Below, in pieces: positions 33,323 through 42,561 of a stretch of 64,000 bases of DNA (position 1 is its first letter; the number at the start of each line of letters is the position of its first letter). This DNA is from Desulfosporosinus acidiphilus SJ4 (GTDB lineage Bacteria > Bacillota > Desulfitobacteriia > Desulfitobacteriales > Desulfitobacteriaceae). The stretch spans positions 3,195,977-3,259,976 of the forward strand of contig NC_018068.1 in the NCBI RefSeq assembly GCF_000255115.2, read 5' to 3'. Both the position numbers and the translations under genes were made by a program. The notes under the pieces were generated by a model. That model was given only the letters and a program-made list of their open reading frames with translations, did not search any database and had not been told where the DNA came from.

Positions 33323-35437
33323 TTACTCAAAAATAGCCGTCACTCGGTCACCCGGGTGCAAAACCGTCGTAAACTCAGCCATCTGCCCATTTACACGAAG
33401 TTTTAAAGAGGCACCTTTTGGCATCTCGTCAGGAAATTTGACATAGGGCAAGAGATCAGAGAGAATTAGCATCTTCTTATGACCTGTAACTCTCAAATCC
33501 ATTCCATCTTCGAGCAGGTCACTTTCGGCCACTGGCTTACCGTGAAATGAGATTTCAACATTCTGGGCAGGATACTCAATTTCTTCTCCATTGACAGTAA
33601 AAATAAGGGGCCTTGGCTGAAGGTTTAACTGCCCCACTGTTTTCTGTTCCAGGCGAACTTCAACAATGTCTCCCTCATGAATCGGACAGTTGTCCTTGAT
33701 AGAGCAGCCATTGACTAACATCTGCCGTTTGAGAATAATCGTTTGAAATTCTCCATTAATTTTAATCGTTAACGTCTCTTGGGCAGGAATTTGCTCATTT
33801 TGCAGGCTTTTTTGATCTAATAAATCTTGCAGGTCTTCATTAGAAATATACGTCAACTTATAGCCATCACGGATTTTGTCGCTGAAGTTTAAGAGAGTGC
33901 CGTCCAGAAAAACTTGGGGAAAATAATCTTCCCGCCTCCCATTCCAGGAAATCAATTTATGTTCAGAGGGGGGAAGGATTTCGCCAATCGTAACCTCAGC
34001 ATCTTCACCGGGAATGCCGGGTATAAACTCAATAATGTCTCCTTGATTCAGGGTTTGATCAAATCGACCTGGTTGAGAGTTCACACTCAATTGAGCGGGA
34101 CGACCCATTGTTCCCTTGATCATTCGCATTTCGTGATTCCATTCATAGGTAAAAGCAGCCCCCGGTTTTCCTACAAAGGAACGAGGAGATATGCCTGCGG
34201 CAAGCAAGGCCTCTGCTACCGTCGTTAATTGTATTTCAAAGATCGGTATCGGCATTTGATTGACAGTTACCGTATAGTACTGAAGTCCTGTCTCTTCTAG
34301 TGCGGAAATTCCAATTCCCATGGGAGTAATGCTCTCAGGCCCCTTAAGACTTTTTTCTCCGTAAATATCCGTTAAGCGTTCGCGAACTTGAACCCCTACC
34401 CGTTTTTGAGCAATATCCAAAAGCTCGGATAACATTTGAGGAAGCAGAGGAGTTAAACTTCCTCCCCCAATAAGTATGACTCCTTGCGGTACCTTTTGAT
34501 TAAGTTTAATAATCTCTTGGGCAATATTTTGGGCAAGTCTGCGAACAACAGGTTCAATGACAGATAATACGTCATCTTTGGAAACAACCACCTTAGTTCC
34601 TAAAAAATCCGAAAACTTCAGTTGGGATTTAATATTTATTTCCCGCTTAATTTTTTCACCCACTTGGAAATCAAGAAGGAAATGCTCGCAAATCGCTTCT
34701 GTCACCTCATCCCCTGCCATGGGCACCATTCCATAGGCAAAGAAGGATCCCTCTCGCGTCAGAGCAATATCTGCCGTACCAGCTCCCACATCAACAAGTG
34801 CCAGGTTAAGTCGCCGCATGTTCTGAGGTATCGCTGCTTGCCCAGCCGCAATAGGTTCTAAGGTTAGACTGGTCATTTCTAAGCCAACTTTGCTCAGAAC
34901 AGATATTAAGCCGTCAACTACTGTTCTGGGGAGAAATGTTGCTATCACCTTGACTTGAGCGCGTTTTCCTCTCTGGCCTATGAGATTAGAAATTTCCTCT
35001 CCTTCATTCCAGCTGGCGATAGTGCTATAACCAACACAATGATATTGTTCTGAGTCATCTTCTGCGGATGATTTAAGTTGTCGCAGAGCTTTATGAACGG
35101 CTTCTAATTCCAGAGCCAAGATAGTTTCTCGTTCCCACCGGACAGGCAGCAACTCCGTATATTCCGCAGCAGCGACTTCCGTCCGCAGAGCCCTGCCTGC
35201 CGCAGCAACGGCGACATGTTTTAAACTGACCTCCAGCTTTTTTTCTAAAGTCTCTTTAACAGCGGTTACAGCCCGTGCCACTTCGTTGACATCATGGACC
35301 TGCCCGTCATACATAGCACGTTGACGGTGTTCGGTTGAGGCACTGGCTAAAATTTCATACCCGTGATCTTTGTGTTTCGTCATCACCAATCCCATGACCA
35401 TACGGGTTCCAATGTCCAAGGCAAAAATTGGTTCCAT
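33323..35437 (-). CDS. FtsA/PilM-like ATPase with C-terminal beta-domains
   Basis: A 704-aa protein; GAGGTG precedes the ATG at 35437. The first 380 residues are an actin-like ATPase of the FtsA type: ALDIGTRMVMGLVM (phosphate 1), LALVDVGAGTADIALTREG (phosphate 2) and VILIGGGSLTPLLP (adenosine). The last 300 residues contain repeated small beta-domains (SVNSQPGRFDQTLNQGDIIEFIPG; IKINGEFQTIILKRQMLVNG; RVNGQMAEFTTVLHPGDRV) that look like ubiquitin/ThiS-like folds. It is not the cell-division ftsA, which would sit beside ftsZ. This long form is known in Clostridia; its role is not established. Confidence 0.8.
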   Translation of the reverse strand: MEPIFALDIGTRMVMGLVMTKHKDHGYEILASASTEHRQRAMYDGQVHDVNEVARAVTAVKETLEKKLEVSLKHVAVAAAGRALRTEVAAAEYTELLPVRWERETILALELEAVHKALRQLKSSAEDDSEQYHCVGYSTIASWNEGEEISNLIGQRGKRAQVKVIATFLPRTVVDGLISVLSKVGLEMTSLTLEPIAAGQAAIPQNMRRLNLALVDVGAGTADIALTREGSFFAYGMVPMAGDEVTEAICEHFLLDFQVGEKIKREINIKSQLKFSDFLGTKVVVSKDDVLSVIEPVVRRLAQNIAQEIIKLNQKVPQGVILIGGGSLTPLLPQMLSELLDIAQKRVGVQVRERLTDIYGEKSLKGPESITPMGIGISALEETGLQYYTVTVNQMPIPIFEIQLTTVAEALLAAGISPRSFVGKPGAAFTYEWNHEMRMIKGTMGRPAQLSVNSQPGRFDQTLNQGDIIEFIPGIPGEDAEVTIGEILPPSEHKLISWNGRREDYFPQVFLDGTLLNFSDKIRDGYKLTYISNEDLQDLLDQKSLQNEQIPAQETLTIKINGEFQTIILKRQMLVNGCSIKDNCPIHEGDIVEVRLEQKTVGQLNLQPRPLIFTVNGEEIEYPAQNVEISFHGKPVAESDLLEDGMDLRVTGHKKMLILSDLLPYVKFPDEMPKGASLKLRVNGQMAEFTTVLHPGDRVTAIFE

Positions 35438-35504
35438 TGTTTCACCTCTTTTGGGATAAATTCGACCTTTCTTGAGAAAATCCTTCCGAAAATAGACATA
35501 ATAA

Positions 35505-35536
35505 AACCTCCACATATCCTGGGATAGGTGAAGGTT
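35505..35536 (-). terminator. rho-independent terminator of pgi
   Basis: Minus-strand stem AACCTTCAC/GTGGAGGTT with a 14-base loop, followed by TTATTATG, 17 bp after the pgi stop. Confidence 0.65.
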
Positions 35537-35552
35537 AAGGGGAGTTAGTTGA

Positions 35553-36968
35553 TTACTCTAAAAGATGCCTTTCTTGACCAAACTCTTTGATTGCTTGCTT
35601 TTTGGCCTCATAGCCTGCACGCCCCATTAAACCATAGGTTCCGTTTTTACCTTCCTCAACCCCCGGCTGGTCAAAGGCGTTAATATTGAACAATTCGCCC
35701 ATATAGGCTGTCTCCCATTCCAAAAGGAGGAGCAATTGGCCAATATTGAAAGGAGTTAATGCTGAGAGAATAATTTTTTGATGTTGGCGTCCAGCTAAGG
35801 TTAAAGCATATTCCGTAGCTTTTTGCTCAGCAAATAAAAGTTCCTCTAACGTTTTCCCTCCCAAAAATTGAATGTCTTCCGGCAGCGCTGAATCCACGGG
35901 AATTCCTTGAGTATCTTTAAATTCTTCCAGAGTTAAAAAGGTGATCACTTTGTCATCGGGTCCCTCAGCATATAATTGCACCTGAGAATGCTGATCTGTC
36001 ACACCAAGGGCTTTCACAGGCGTTTGCCCCAAAGAAACCGCCTTGCCTGTCCGGTCATAACGTTTCCCCAAACTCTCAGCCCACAATTGAGCATACCAAT
36101 CAGCCATTGTCTTCAAACCATCCACATAGGGCATAAACACTGAGATCTTTTTTCCCTTTTGCCAGGACAAATAAGATAAGGCTGACTTCAATTGTGCCGG
36201 ATTAGCAAAGACTCCTTTCGTCTCTCTGATCCGCCGATCCATCTCAAGAGCTCCCGCTAAAAGTTGTTCCACATCAATTCCACAAATTGCCGCTGCCAGT
36301 AAGCCAACGGGAGTCAATTCGGAAAAGCGTCCTCCAATTCCCGAGGGAATAACAAACCGTTTAAATCCTTCCTTGAGAGCAATCGGTAAAAGGTTGCCCT
36401 TTTGTTGATCTGTTGTAACCACAATATGATCAGCATAGCTTTCTCCGCAGAAATGGCGCAAGTAATCTCGTACAATAAGAAACTGGGCCATTGTTTCCGA
36501 GGTGTTTCCTGATTTGGAAATAACATTATAAAGAGTTTTTCGGGGATCGAGAACTTGCCCCAACTCCTTAAAGCGTACCGGATCTATATTATCCAATACA
36601 TAAAATCGCGGCCGGTTTGATCGTTGATCTGGAAGCAATTCGTTGTAATAATAGTGATTTAAGGCTTGCTGCACCGCTAAAGGTCCAAGGGCTGACCCGC
36701 CGATACCAAGCACCACAAAATTCTCGAATTTTGCAGCAACTTCGTCGGCATAGGCGCATAATTCGGGAAGCTGAGCCAGCATCTCTGGCAAAAGCAGCGA
36801 GAAGTCCAGTTTTCCTGAATCTCTGAGGGCGTGTAAATTAGTCTGGGCCTCGTCTAATTTAGATTGCAGCCCTAGTAAATCTTCTTTAGCAAAGCCCTTG
36901 GAGTTTTGCTCCGAAACCATCATCCCCGTATAATCTATAATTAGCTTAGATGTTTCCATCGGAATCAT
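35553..36968 (-). CDS. pgi: glucose-6-phosphate isomerase
   Basis: A 471-aa enzyme converting glucose-6-phosphate to fructose-6-phosphate. Substrate motifs: VVLGIGGSALGPLAVQQAL (residues about 85-103), VISKSGNTSETMAQF, GIGGRFSELTPVGLL and INAFDQPGVEEGKN near the end. GATGAGG precedes the ATG. It follows pfkA by 35 bp and probably forms a glycolytic operon with it. Confidence 0.95.
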   Translation of the reverse strand: MIPMETSKLIIDYTGMMVSEQNSKGFAKEDLLGLQSKLDEAQTNLHALRDSGKLDFSLLLPEMLAQLPELCAYADEVAAKFENFVVLGIGGSALGPLAVQQALNHYYYNELLPDQRSNRPRFYVLDNIDPVRFKELGQVLDPRKTLYNVISKSGNTSETMAQFLIVRDYLRHFCGESYADHIVVTTDQQKGNLLPIALKEGFKRFVIPSGIGGRFSELTPVGLLAAAICGIDVEQLLAGALEMDRRIRETKGVFANPAQLKSALSYLSWQKGKKISVFMPYVDGLKTMADWYAQLWAESLGKRYDRTGKAVSLGQTPVKALGVTDQHSQVQLYAEGPDDKVITFLTLEEFKDTQGIPVDSALPEDIQFLGGKTLEELLFAEQKATEYALTLAGRQHQKIILSALTPFNIGQLLLLLEWETAYMGELFNINAFDQPGVEEGKNGTYGLMGRAGYEAKKQAIKEFGQERHLLE

Positions 36969-37003
36969 AAAACCTCATCTCTCCAGTAAAATTTAAGCAT
37001 TGG

Positions 37004-37975
37004 TTAAATTGACAACTCATTGGCTAAATCATAAAGTTCGCGATTTAAGGGGCGCCGTGTGCCATAAGCATCGTCGAGAGGACGGGAAATTACCGTTTGA
37101 TTAATATAGGCTGTCATACGATTTGTCTCTTGATCTAAAAGGCTCTGGACTGCCTTTCCTCCCATGGCCGCAGCAATCACGGCGTCAAGTGCACTGGGAT
37201 TTCCTCCGCGCTGCAAGTGACCAAGAACTGTGATCCGGGTCTCAAACCCTGAGCGGGCCCGCAATTCTTCACCAACTTTGAAAGCACTGCCAACCCCTTC
37301 TGAAACAAGGATAATACTATGATTTTTCCCCCGCTGGTGACCCCTTTTTAATTTATTGCTGATTTCATCTAAATCATAAGGGATCTCAGGCACTAAAATG
37401 GACTCTGCACCACAAGCCAACCCTGCCTGTAAAGCAATATTCCCGCAATTTCTGCCCATAACCTCTACGATAAATGTCCGATCGTGGGAAGAAGCCGTAT
37501 CGCGAATTTTACTTACGGCATCAACCACGGTATTAACTGCGGTATCAAACCCAATCGTTAAATCCGTTCCGGCAATATCATTATCGATGGTACCCGGAAT
37601 TCCGATAATCCGAACTCCTTGAGCAGCTAGAGTCTGTGCACCTCTAAAGGAACCATCTCCGCCTATAACAACTAGAGCATCGATCTGGCGTTTTTGGAGT
37701 TGCTCAAAAGCCTTTTTCTGTCCCGCCGGAGTTTTCATTTCTTCCGAGCGGGCAGTTTTTAGGACAGTTCCTCCCCTTAGTACGATATCAGCAACAGAAC
37801 CTATACTCATTTCTTGTAGTTCTCCATGAATGAGTCCTTCATAACCTCGATGAATACCGAAAATTGTTAAGCCATGAAAAATCCCTTTACGAACAACTGC
37901 CCGTACAGCTGCATTCATGCCTGGGGCATCTCCTCCGCTTGTAAGTACCCCGATCCTCTGAATCTCCCCTGCCAT
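37004..37975 (-). CDS. pfkA: ATP-dependent 6-phosphofructokinase
   Basis: A 323-aa enzyme. Motifs: GVLTSGGDAPGMNAAVRAVV at the N-terminus, the ATP-site GGDGSFRGAQ (Gly rather than Asp after GGDG, the ATP-dependent form), catalytic PGTIDNDIAGTDLTIGFDTA, and the allosteric GHLQRGGNPSALD. GAGGAGTG precedes the ATG. First gene of the pfkA-pgi pair; its leader borders the IS110 element. Confidence 0.95.
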   Translation of the reverse strand: MAGEIQRIGVLTSGGDAPGMNAAVRAVVRKGIFHGLTIFGIHRGYEGLIHGELQEMSIGSVADIVLRGGTVLKTARSEEMKTPAGQKKAFEQLQKRQIDALVVIGGDGSFRGAQTLAAQGVRIIGIPGTIDNDIAGTDLTIGFDTAVNTVVDAVSKIRDTASSHDRTFIVEVMGRNCGNIALQAGLACGAESILVPEIPYDLDEISNKLKRGHQRGKNHSIILVSEGVGSAFKVGEELRARSGFETRITVLGHLQRGGNPSALDAVIAAAMGGKAVQSLLDQETNRMTAYINQTVISRPLDDAYGTRRPLNRELYDLANELSI

Positions 37976-38136
37976 CGGATCACTCCTCGTATAATTAATT
38001 TAGTTCCTGCCCCACGAGTCCAAAAAACTAATGGAACGTGGGGTATTTAAATGACCAAAGAAAACTGGAAATTCAGTTGGTTGGTCATCATCAACAAGAT
38101 GCGCGCAGAATAACGCATACCCCATGCAGTCGTCGT

Positions 38137-38299
38137 GCCTGTGGGCAGTGTGGACAAGTCAACCCCAAAGCACACTTCAAATTCGACTTGTCCAAAGCCT
38201 GAGGGAAAGCTCTTTTAAGATAGACCCATAAGGGCTTTTCCATAGGCTGGCACTGTCCACAGGCTCAGGATAAGGAATACCTGAGTAATGATTCCTTAA
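38137..38299 (+). ncRNA. candidate IS110 bridge RNA
   Basis: A 14-bp outer stem (GCCTGTGGGCAGTG at 38137-38150 with CACTGTCCACAGGC at 38251-38264) encloses two hairpins. The first is TGGACAAGTC/GACTTGTCCA (38151-38194) with a 24-base loop. The second is a longer imperfect stem from AGCCT at 38196 to AGGCT near 38247, with a loop of about 15 bases. A further hairpin TAAGGAAT/ATTCCTTA follows at about 38270-38299. Bridge RNAs of IS110 elements come from this position and fold into a stem with two large loops that pair with target and donor DNA. Function and strand are inferred. Confidence 0.5.
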
Positions 38300-38616
38300 G
38301 TCGTTCTTTGACAACAAAAAAGTATTTAAGTTTGTTGGGGTTTCAGGCAAAATGATACCGTGAGGTTCGTTCTGGTAAGGCCTTTCACTCCTTGAGGCTA
38401 TGACCTCTTATTAAGTCTGACTGCCAGCCCACAATTTGAACTTTTAACTCGAAGGTTGCACAGCTTAAAGGGAACCCCTCCGATGGTAGCAGATCGGTTG
38501 GATCCGAGGTCTTTTTAAGACAAGTGCTGATTCGGCGAGGTTGTTGACCTGTTGTGGTGCCTGGTCCCAACGTTAATCTTACAAATTCTTCGACTCGGAA
38601 AGTGAGGTGATTTTAC

Positions 38617-39858
38617 TTGAGTTTATTTGTCGGTATAGATGTGAGTTCCAGTGATTTTAAAGTGCGAATCTTAGATGAGCGTGGTAATGAACCAGTTAAA
38701 AGGCTAAGGGTTTTGAATGATCAGCCTGGTTGTGAGCAAGTTGCCCGATATCTCTCTGAAGCCTGTAATAAAGAGAATGAGGACCGGCTGGTTATTGGTT
38801 TAGAGGCCACTTCCGTGTACAGTTGGCCGTTACAAATGTTCTTAGCGGAAGACCATTGTTTAGCACCTTTACAGCCCCAAATTTATTCCTTTAACCCCAA
38901 GGTCGTTGCTAATTTCAAAAAGGCTTATGTGGACCTTCCGAAGAACGACTGGATTGATGCCTGGGTCATTGCCGAACGTTTACGCTTCGGCCGGCTCCCG
39001 GAGGGCTCTCAGGTCGATTTCCGCTACTTACCGTTACAGCGACTCACTCGCTTTCGTTGTCATCTGATCGAGATGATCTCCAGAGAGAAGAATTATTTCC
39101 TCACGAACTTGTTCTTAAAGTTTAGCACTCTTGCCCAAGGTACGGTTTTTAGTAATACTTTCAGCGTTACTTCTGAATCCTTGACACTTGAGTTTTTTTC
39201 TCCAGAAGAGGTTGCGGCTCGACCGCTTGATGAACTGATTGATTTCCTCATGGAGAAAGGAAGAAGTCATTTCGAGGATCCGGAAGCCAAAGCCAGAGAG
39301 TTGAAGGAAGCCGCTCGCAAGGCCCATCGACTACGTGGAAGCCTATTGCAACCCATTAACCTTATCCTAGCCACGAGCATCGAAACCATCCACACTTTAG
39401 AGAAACAGGTCAAGAAAATCGATAAGGCGATCGAAGCTGAAATCAGGCATTTCCCTAATACGCTCATTACCATTCCCGGTATTGGCCCTGTGCTTTCAGC
39501 TGGTATTATTGCTGAGATTGGAGACATCCGCCGTTTTCCGAATGAAGGAGCCTTAGCAAAGTTTATTGGGCTAACCTGGCGTTCTCACCAGTCCGGTGAT
39601 TTTACAGCCGATGACACGCCCTTAACTCGAACCGGCAACACCTACTTGCGAAGTTATATCATCCAGGCTGCTAACCTAGTACGCCAAAAGGAACCAGAGT
39701 ACAAAGCCTTCTACCAACGTAAATTCTCGGAAAGTAAGACTCACCATCATCGCCGTGCTCTCGTGCTTACTGCACGCAAACTCGTCCGTATGGTTGATGC
39801 TCTGCTACGCAGCAACCAAATCTATATGCCACATGGCAATAGGGGGATTGCAAACTAA
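38617..39858 (+). CDS. IS110 family transposase (DEDD recombinase)
   Basis: A 413-aa transposase starting with TTG after GTGAGGTG. The N-terminal RuvC-like DEDD domain shows Asp8 (GIDVS), Glu63 (GLEATS), Asp111 and Asp114 (DWIDAWVIAERL). The C-terminal Tnp_20 domain has a helix-hairpin-helix (ITIPGIGPVLSAGIIAEIG, about residues 284-302), then WRSHQSGDF with the candidate catalytic Ser326. A coiled coil links the two. No stop or frameshift is seen. Elements of the IS110 group, unlike IS1111, keep their RNA-coding end upstream of this gene. Confidence 0.94.
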   Translation: MSLFVGIDVSSSDFKVRILDERGNEPVKRLRVLNDQPGCEQVARYLSEACNKENEDRLVIGLEATSVYSWPLQMFLAEDHCLAPLQPQIYSFNPKVVANFKKAYVDLPKNDWIDAWVIAERLRFGRLPEGSQVDFRYLPLQRLTRFRCHLIEMISREKNYFLTNLFLKFSTLAQGTVFSNTFSVTSESLTLEFFSPEEVAARPLDELIDFLMEKGRSHFEDPEAKARELKEAARKAHRLRGSLLQPINLILATSIETIHTLEKQVKKIDKAIEAEIRHFPNTLITIPGIGPVLSAGIIAEIGDIRRFPNEGALAKFIGLTWRSHQSGDFTADDTPLTRTGNTYLRSYIIQAANLVRQKEPEYKAFYQRKFSESKTHHHRRALVLTARKLVRMVDALLRSNQIYMPHGNRGIAN

Positions 39859-39981
39859 GCATGAACTACGAGAATTGAAGTCCCATTTTTGTAACTTGTT
39901 TCCATTTCATTTTGGGAATAAGAGGGTTTTTTATTGCCTTTTTTGCCAACGGATAACTAACTTACTGAAAAATTGACTCAC

Positions 39982-40983
39982 TTAGGGTCTTGACATATTA
40001 CCGAAGGACTTCTTATGATCTTCTTTAAACTTACCTGTTATTTCTTGATAACGTCGAAACAACGCCTGATCCTGGAGTAACTTTTCCTGCATTTTTTTAT
40101 ATGCCGCAATTATTGTTGTATGCCGGCGGTTAAAATATACGGCTATCTCCGGATATGAAAGCTTACATAGCATTCTAACCGTATAAATTGCCAATTGTCT
40201 GGCTTCATTGATTGACGGTTTTTGAGCCGGTCCAACTAACTCTTCAGGAGTATGACCCGTGATTTGAGCCGTTACCCGCAAAATATTCATTGGGCTTTTC
40301 TCTTGACTCTGTTTTCTTGCTTGCTCACGCCAATAGGAGAGAAAACATTGAACGCTCAATTCGTCGTTATAAAGTTCCGCATAATCAATAAATTGGCGAA
40401 GGACTTTTTTCGCCTCTGCCAGACTGGTGGTTTGCCGAGCAATGAATTCAGGAATTGCGGAATCCATAGAAAGCAGCAGACGGTGAGAATATTCTTCAAT
40501 AAAAGCTTCAATCTCGTATTCCTGCGGCCTTGCCAGAGGAATTACAACCCCGCTCAGCAAACGCGACATTAACCGTTCCCCTAAGAAGGTTAGATTTAGC
40601 AGCTCCGTTTCCACGACCGCCATCATCTTTCCTCCATTTTGCAGGATATATTCATACGTATAGTGAATTTCCTCAATCGTTTGCTTTTTTCCTGCCAAAC
40701 CTTGCAAATCGTCTAAAAGCAGCAAGGGCACCGCACGATAGGATCGACGAAACTGCAAAAGCCTGTTTTCCTGTGAAGCAAAAGCATATTGACGGGAAAA
40801 AGACGCAGCATCGATTAAAAGGCTCCCCTCATTTTTCCACGTTTGCTCAACATGCTTTAAGAGAGAAGATTTCCCAACTCCCGCCGGCCCATAAACAAGG
40901 GTCATACTTGGTGCCGTAGCCGGTTCGTAGTGATTAATGAACCGCCATGCCTTTATATTAAAATCGCTTAAAAACCAGTTCAA
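39982..40983 (-). CDS. DnaA-like ATPase lacking the N-terminal domains
   Basis: A 333-aa protein with a DnaA-type AAA+ domain (Walker A VYGPAGVGKSSLL at about residue 30, Walker B PLLLLDDLQGL at about 91) and a C-terminal DnaA domain IV (INEARQLAIYTVRMLCKLSYPEIAVYFNRRHTTI). Domains I and II of DnaA are missing. The second conserved sensor Arg region is recognisable (GERLMSRLLSGVVIPL). It starts with TTG after AAGGAGAGG. It is not the replication initiator, which is longer and lies beside dnaN; it may modulate initiation or bind DnaA boxes. The IS110 element ends within a few bases of its stop. Confidence 0.82.
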   Translation of the reverse strand: MNWFLSDFNIKAWRFINHYEPATAPSMTLVYGPAGVGKSSLLKHVEQTWKNEGSLLIDAASFSRQYAFASQENRLLQFRRSYRAVPLLLLDDLQGLAGKKQTIEEIHYTYEYILQNGGKMMAVVETELLNLTFLGERLMSRLLSGVVIPLARPQEYEIEAFIEEYSHRLLLSMDSAIPEFIARQTTSLAEAKKVLRQFIDYAELYNDELSVQCFLSYWREQARKQSQEKSPMNILRVTAQITGHTPEELVGPAQKPSINEARQLAIYTVRMLCKLSYPEIAVYFNRRHTTIIAAYKKMQEKLLQDQALFRRYQEITGKFKEDHKKSFGNMSRP

Positions 40984-41020
40984 GCGATCCTCTCCTTTTT
41001 AGAGATCTAATTTCTTCCCA

Positions 41021-41060
41021 TTGTGAGACTCCCACTTCCCTAAGTAGGAGTGGTACCGTG
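41021..41060 (-). repeat. IS200/IS605-end-like repeat (family C), copy 3 (fragment)
   Basis: Read on the minus strand, GGTACCACTCCTACTTAGG is followed by AAGTGGGAGTCTCACAAT: the same terminal hairpin as at 7269-7293, opposite orientation, without the upstream hairpins. It sits between the DnaA-like and LysR genes. Confidence 0.5.
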
Positions 41061-41088
41061 ATTTATAACTGTCATTGTAGTCGGTACT

Positions 41089-41997
41089 TTAAGATACGAT
41101 GGTGCCGTCCTGCCTTTGCTGGAACAAAAACCTATAACACTGTTCAGCAATATAGTTTAGAGACTTATTCCGGCGAGTCAACAAATAAAAGCCTCGTTCA
41201 AGACTGAAGTCTTCAACAGGCACCTCGGCTAAACCCGATTTTTCGCCTTGTTCAATAGCATGTCTTGACAAAAATGAATAGCCTAACCCGGCTCGTACAA
41301 AGTTTTTAACCCCTTCGGTGCTGCCTGCTTCCAGTACGATATTGAAATCATGCAAATCTAAGGCCTGTTTAGCAAGAGCTTCTTCGAAAGCTCGACGATG
41401 CCCAGAGCCATTTTCTCTTATGACCATGGGGTAAGCTTTGAGAGATTGAAGTTCAACACTTCGCTTTAGACTTAAAGGGTGGTCCTCCGGAACAATTAAG
41501 GCTAACTCATCTTTTAACCAATATTCGGATGTTAACTTTTCAGTATCAAAAACTGCTCCTACAACGGCAAAATCTACTTCGCGGGTCAATACCTTTTCCG
41601 CGATGTCCAAGCTGTCTCCAATCGTTAACTTAAAGGTTATATCGGGAAAGGCCTTGCGGAAATTTGTTAATAAGCTGGGAAGTAAATATTCTCCCGGAAT
41701 ATTAGAAGCTCCAATATGTATTTTCCCGCTCATGATTCGTTCGGAATCCCCAATTTCACCCATTAATTCTTCCCATGAATCCAGCATATGTTTGGAATGG
41801 CGATAAAATATTTCACCCTCTTGGGTCAGGGCAAAACCTTTCCCTTTTCGATTGATAAGTTTAACTCCGCCTAGCTTCTCTTCGAGAACCCGCATTTGGT
41901 TGGAAACTGCCGGTTGGCTAATCTCCAATTTACGGGCAACAATGGTAAAGCTTTGTTCTTCTACTACTTGAACAAATAAACGCATCAGATCGAACAT
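41089..41997 (-). CDS. LysR family transcriptional regulator
   Basis: A 302-aa LTTR: N-terminal winged helix (FTIVARKLEISQPAVSNQMRVLEEKLGGVKLI) and a periplasmic-binding-like effector domain (GKIHIGASNIPGEYLLPSLL onward). The segment is similar in layout to CysL/YwfK-type regulators of sulfur metabolism, but no target gene is next to it. AGAGGAG precedes the ATG. The inducer is unknown. Confidence 0.9.
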   Translation of the reverse strand: MFDLMRLFVQVVEEQSFTIVARKLEISQPAVSNQMRVLEEKLGGVKLINRKGKGFALTQEGEIFYRHSKHMLDSWEELMGEIGDSERIMSGKIHIGASNIPGEYLLPSLLTNFRKAFPDITFKLTIGDSLDIAEKVLTREVDFAVVGAVFDTEKLTSEYWLKDELALIVPEDHPLSLKRSVELQSLKAYPMVIRENGSGHRRAFEEALAKQALDLHDFNIVLEAGSTEGVKNFVRAGLGYSFLSRHAIEQGEKSGLAEVPVEDFSLERGFYLLTRRNKSLNYIAEQCYRFLFQQRQDGTIVS

Positions 41998-42039
41998 AAA
42001 CTATTCTCCTCTTAGAGGGGAAAAGAGGGCAAAGCCCCC

Positions 42040-42561
42040 CTATTCCGCAATAGTAGTCACTTTTTTCATTCGTTGATCTTCAAGAGGTTTATCGGCACGA
42101 TCTCTGGGAACGTTGACAATGCGGTCTACTTCCTCCATGCCTTCGATAACCTTCCCAAAAGAAGCGTATTGTCCGTCCAAATGGCTTGAAGCCTTGACCA
42201 CGATAAAAAACTGGGAACTTGCCGAATTAGGGTTTGCTGTTCGCGCCATGGAAATAACTCCACGGTCATGCTTTAAATCATTTTTAAAACCATTGGCAGA
42301 AAACTCACCGCGAATTGCCTGTTTACTCCCTCCCATGCCGGTTCCGTTAGGGTCTCCGCCTTGAATCATAAAACTGGGAATAACTCTGTGGAAAATAAGC
42401 CCATCATAAAATCCTTGTGATACGAGTGTCATAAAGTTCTTAACCGTATCCGGAGCTATGTCCGGATAGAGTTCAATTTTAATGATGTTGCCGTTTTCCA
42501 TCTCAATGGCAACGAGCGGATTTTTAGTTTGTTCTAAATCTTGTGTACTTTCATTCGTCAC
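42040..42561 (-). CDS. cyclophilin-type peptidyl-prolyl isomerase
   Basis: A 173-aa enzyme catalysing cis-trans isomerisation of prolyl bonds. Cyclophilin motifs: FYDGLIFHRVIPSFMIQGGDPNGTGMGG, DRGVISMARTANPNSASSQFFI and LDGQYASFGKVIEGMEEVD; the catalytic Arg is in FHRV. There is no signal peptide, so it is cytoplasmic. A short hairpin just after the stop (GGGC-TTT-GCCC then TTTT on the minus strand) may end transcription. Confidence 0.94.
   Translation of the reverse strand: MTNESTQDLEQTKNPLVAIEMENGNIIKIELYPDIAPDTVKNFMTLVSQGFYDGLIFHRVIPSFMIQGGDPNGTGMGGSKQAIRGEFSANGFKNDLKHDRGVISMARTANPNSASSQFFIVVKASSHLDGQYASFGKVIEGMEEVDRIVNVPRDRADKPLEDQRMKKVTTIAE

Larger units (their letters stand above)
38060..39970 (+). 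mobile_element. IS110-family element (ends not resolved)
   Basis: One intact IS110 transposase gene is preceded by about 500-600 bp of non-coding, hairpin-rich DNA and followed by a short non-coding tail before the DnaA-like gene stop at 39982. This is the layout of IS110-group elements. They lack clear inverted ends, so the exact boundaries cannot be read from one copy. The interval given runs from just past the pfkA leader to just before the DnaA-like gene. Confidence 0.7.

Noticed and set aside
38385..38570. Minus-strand open frame upstream of the IS110 transposase
   Set aside because: Lies in the structured non-coding end of the element, without start signals.
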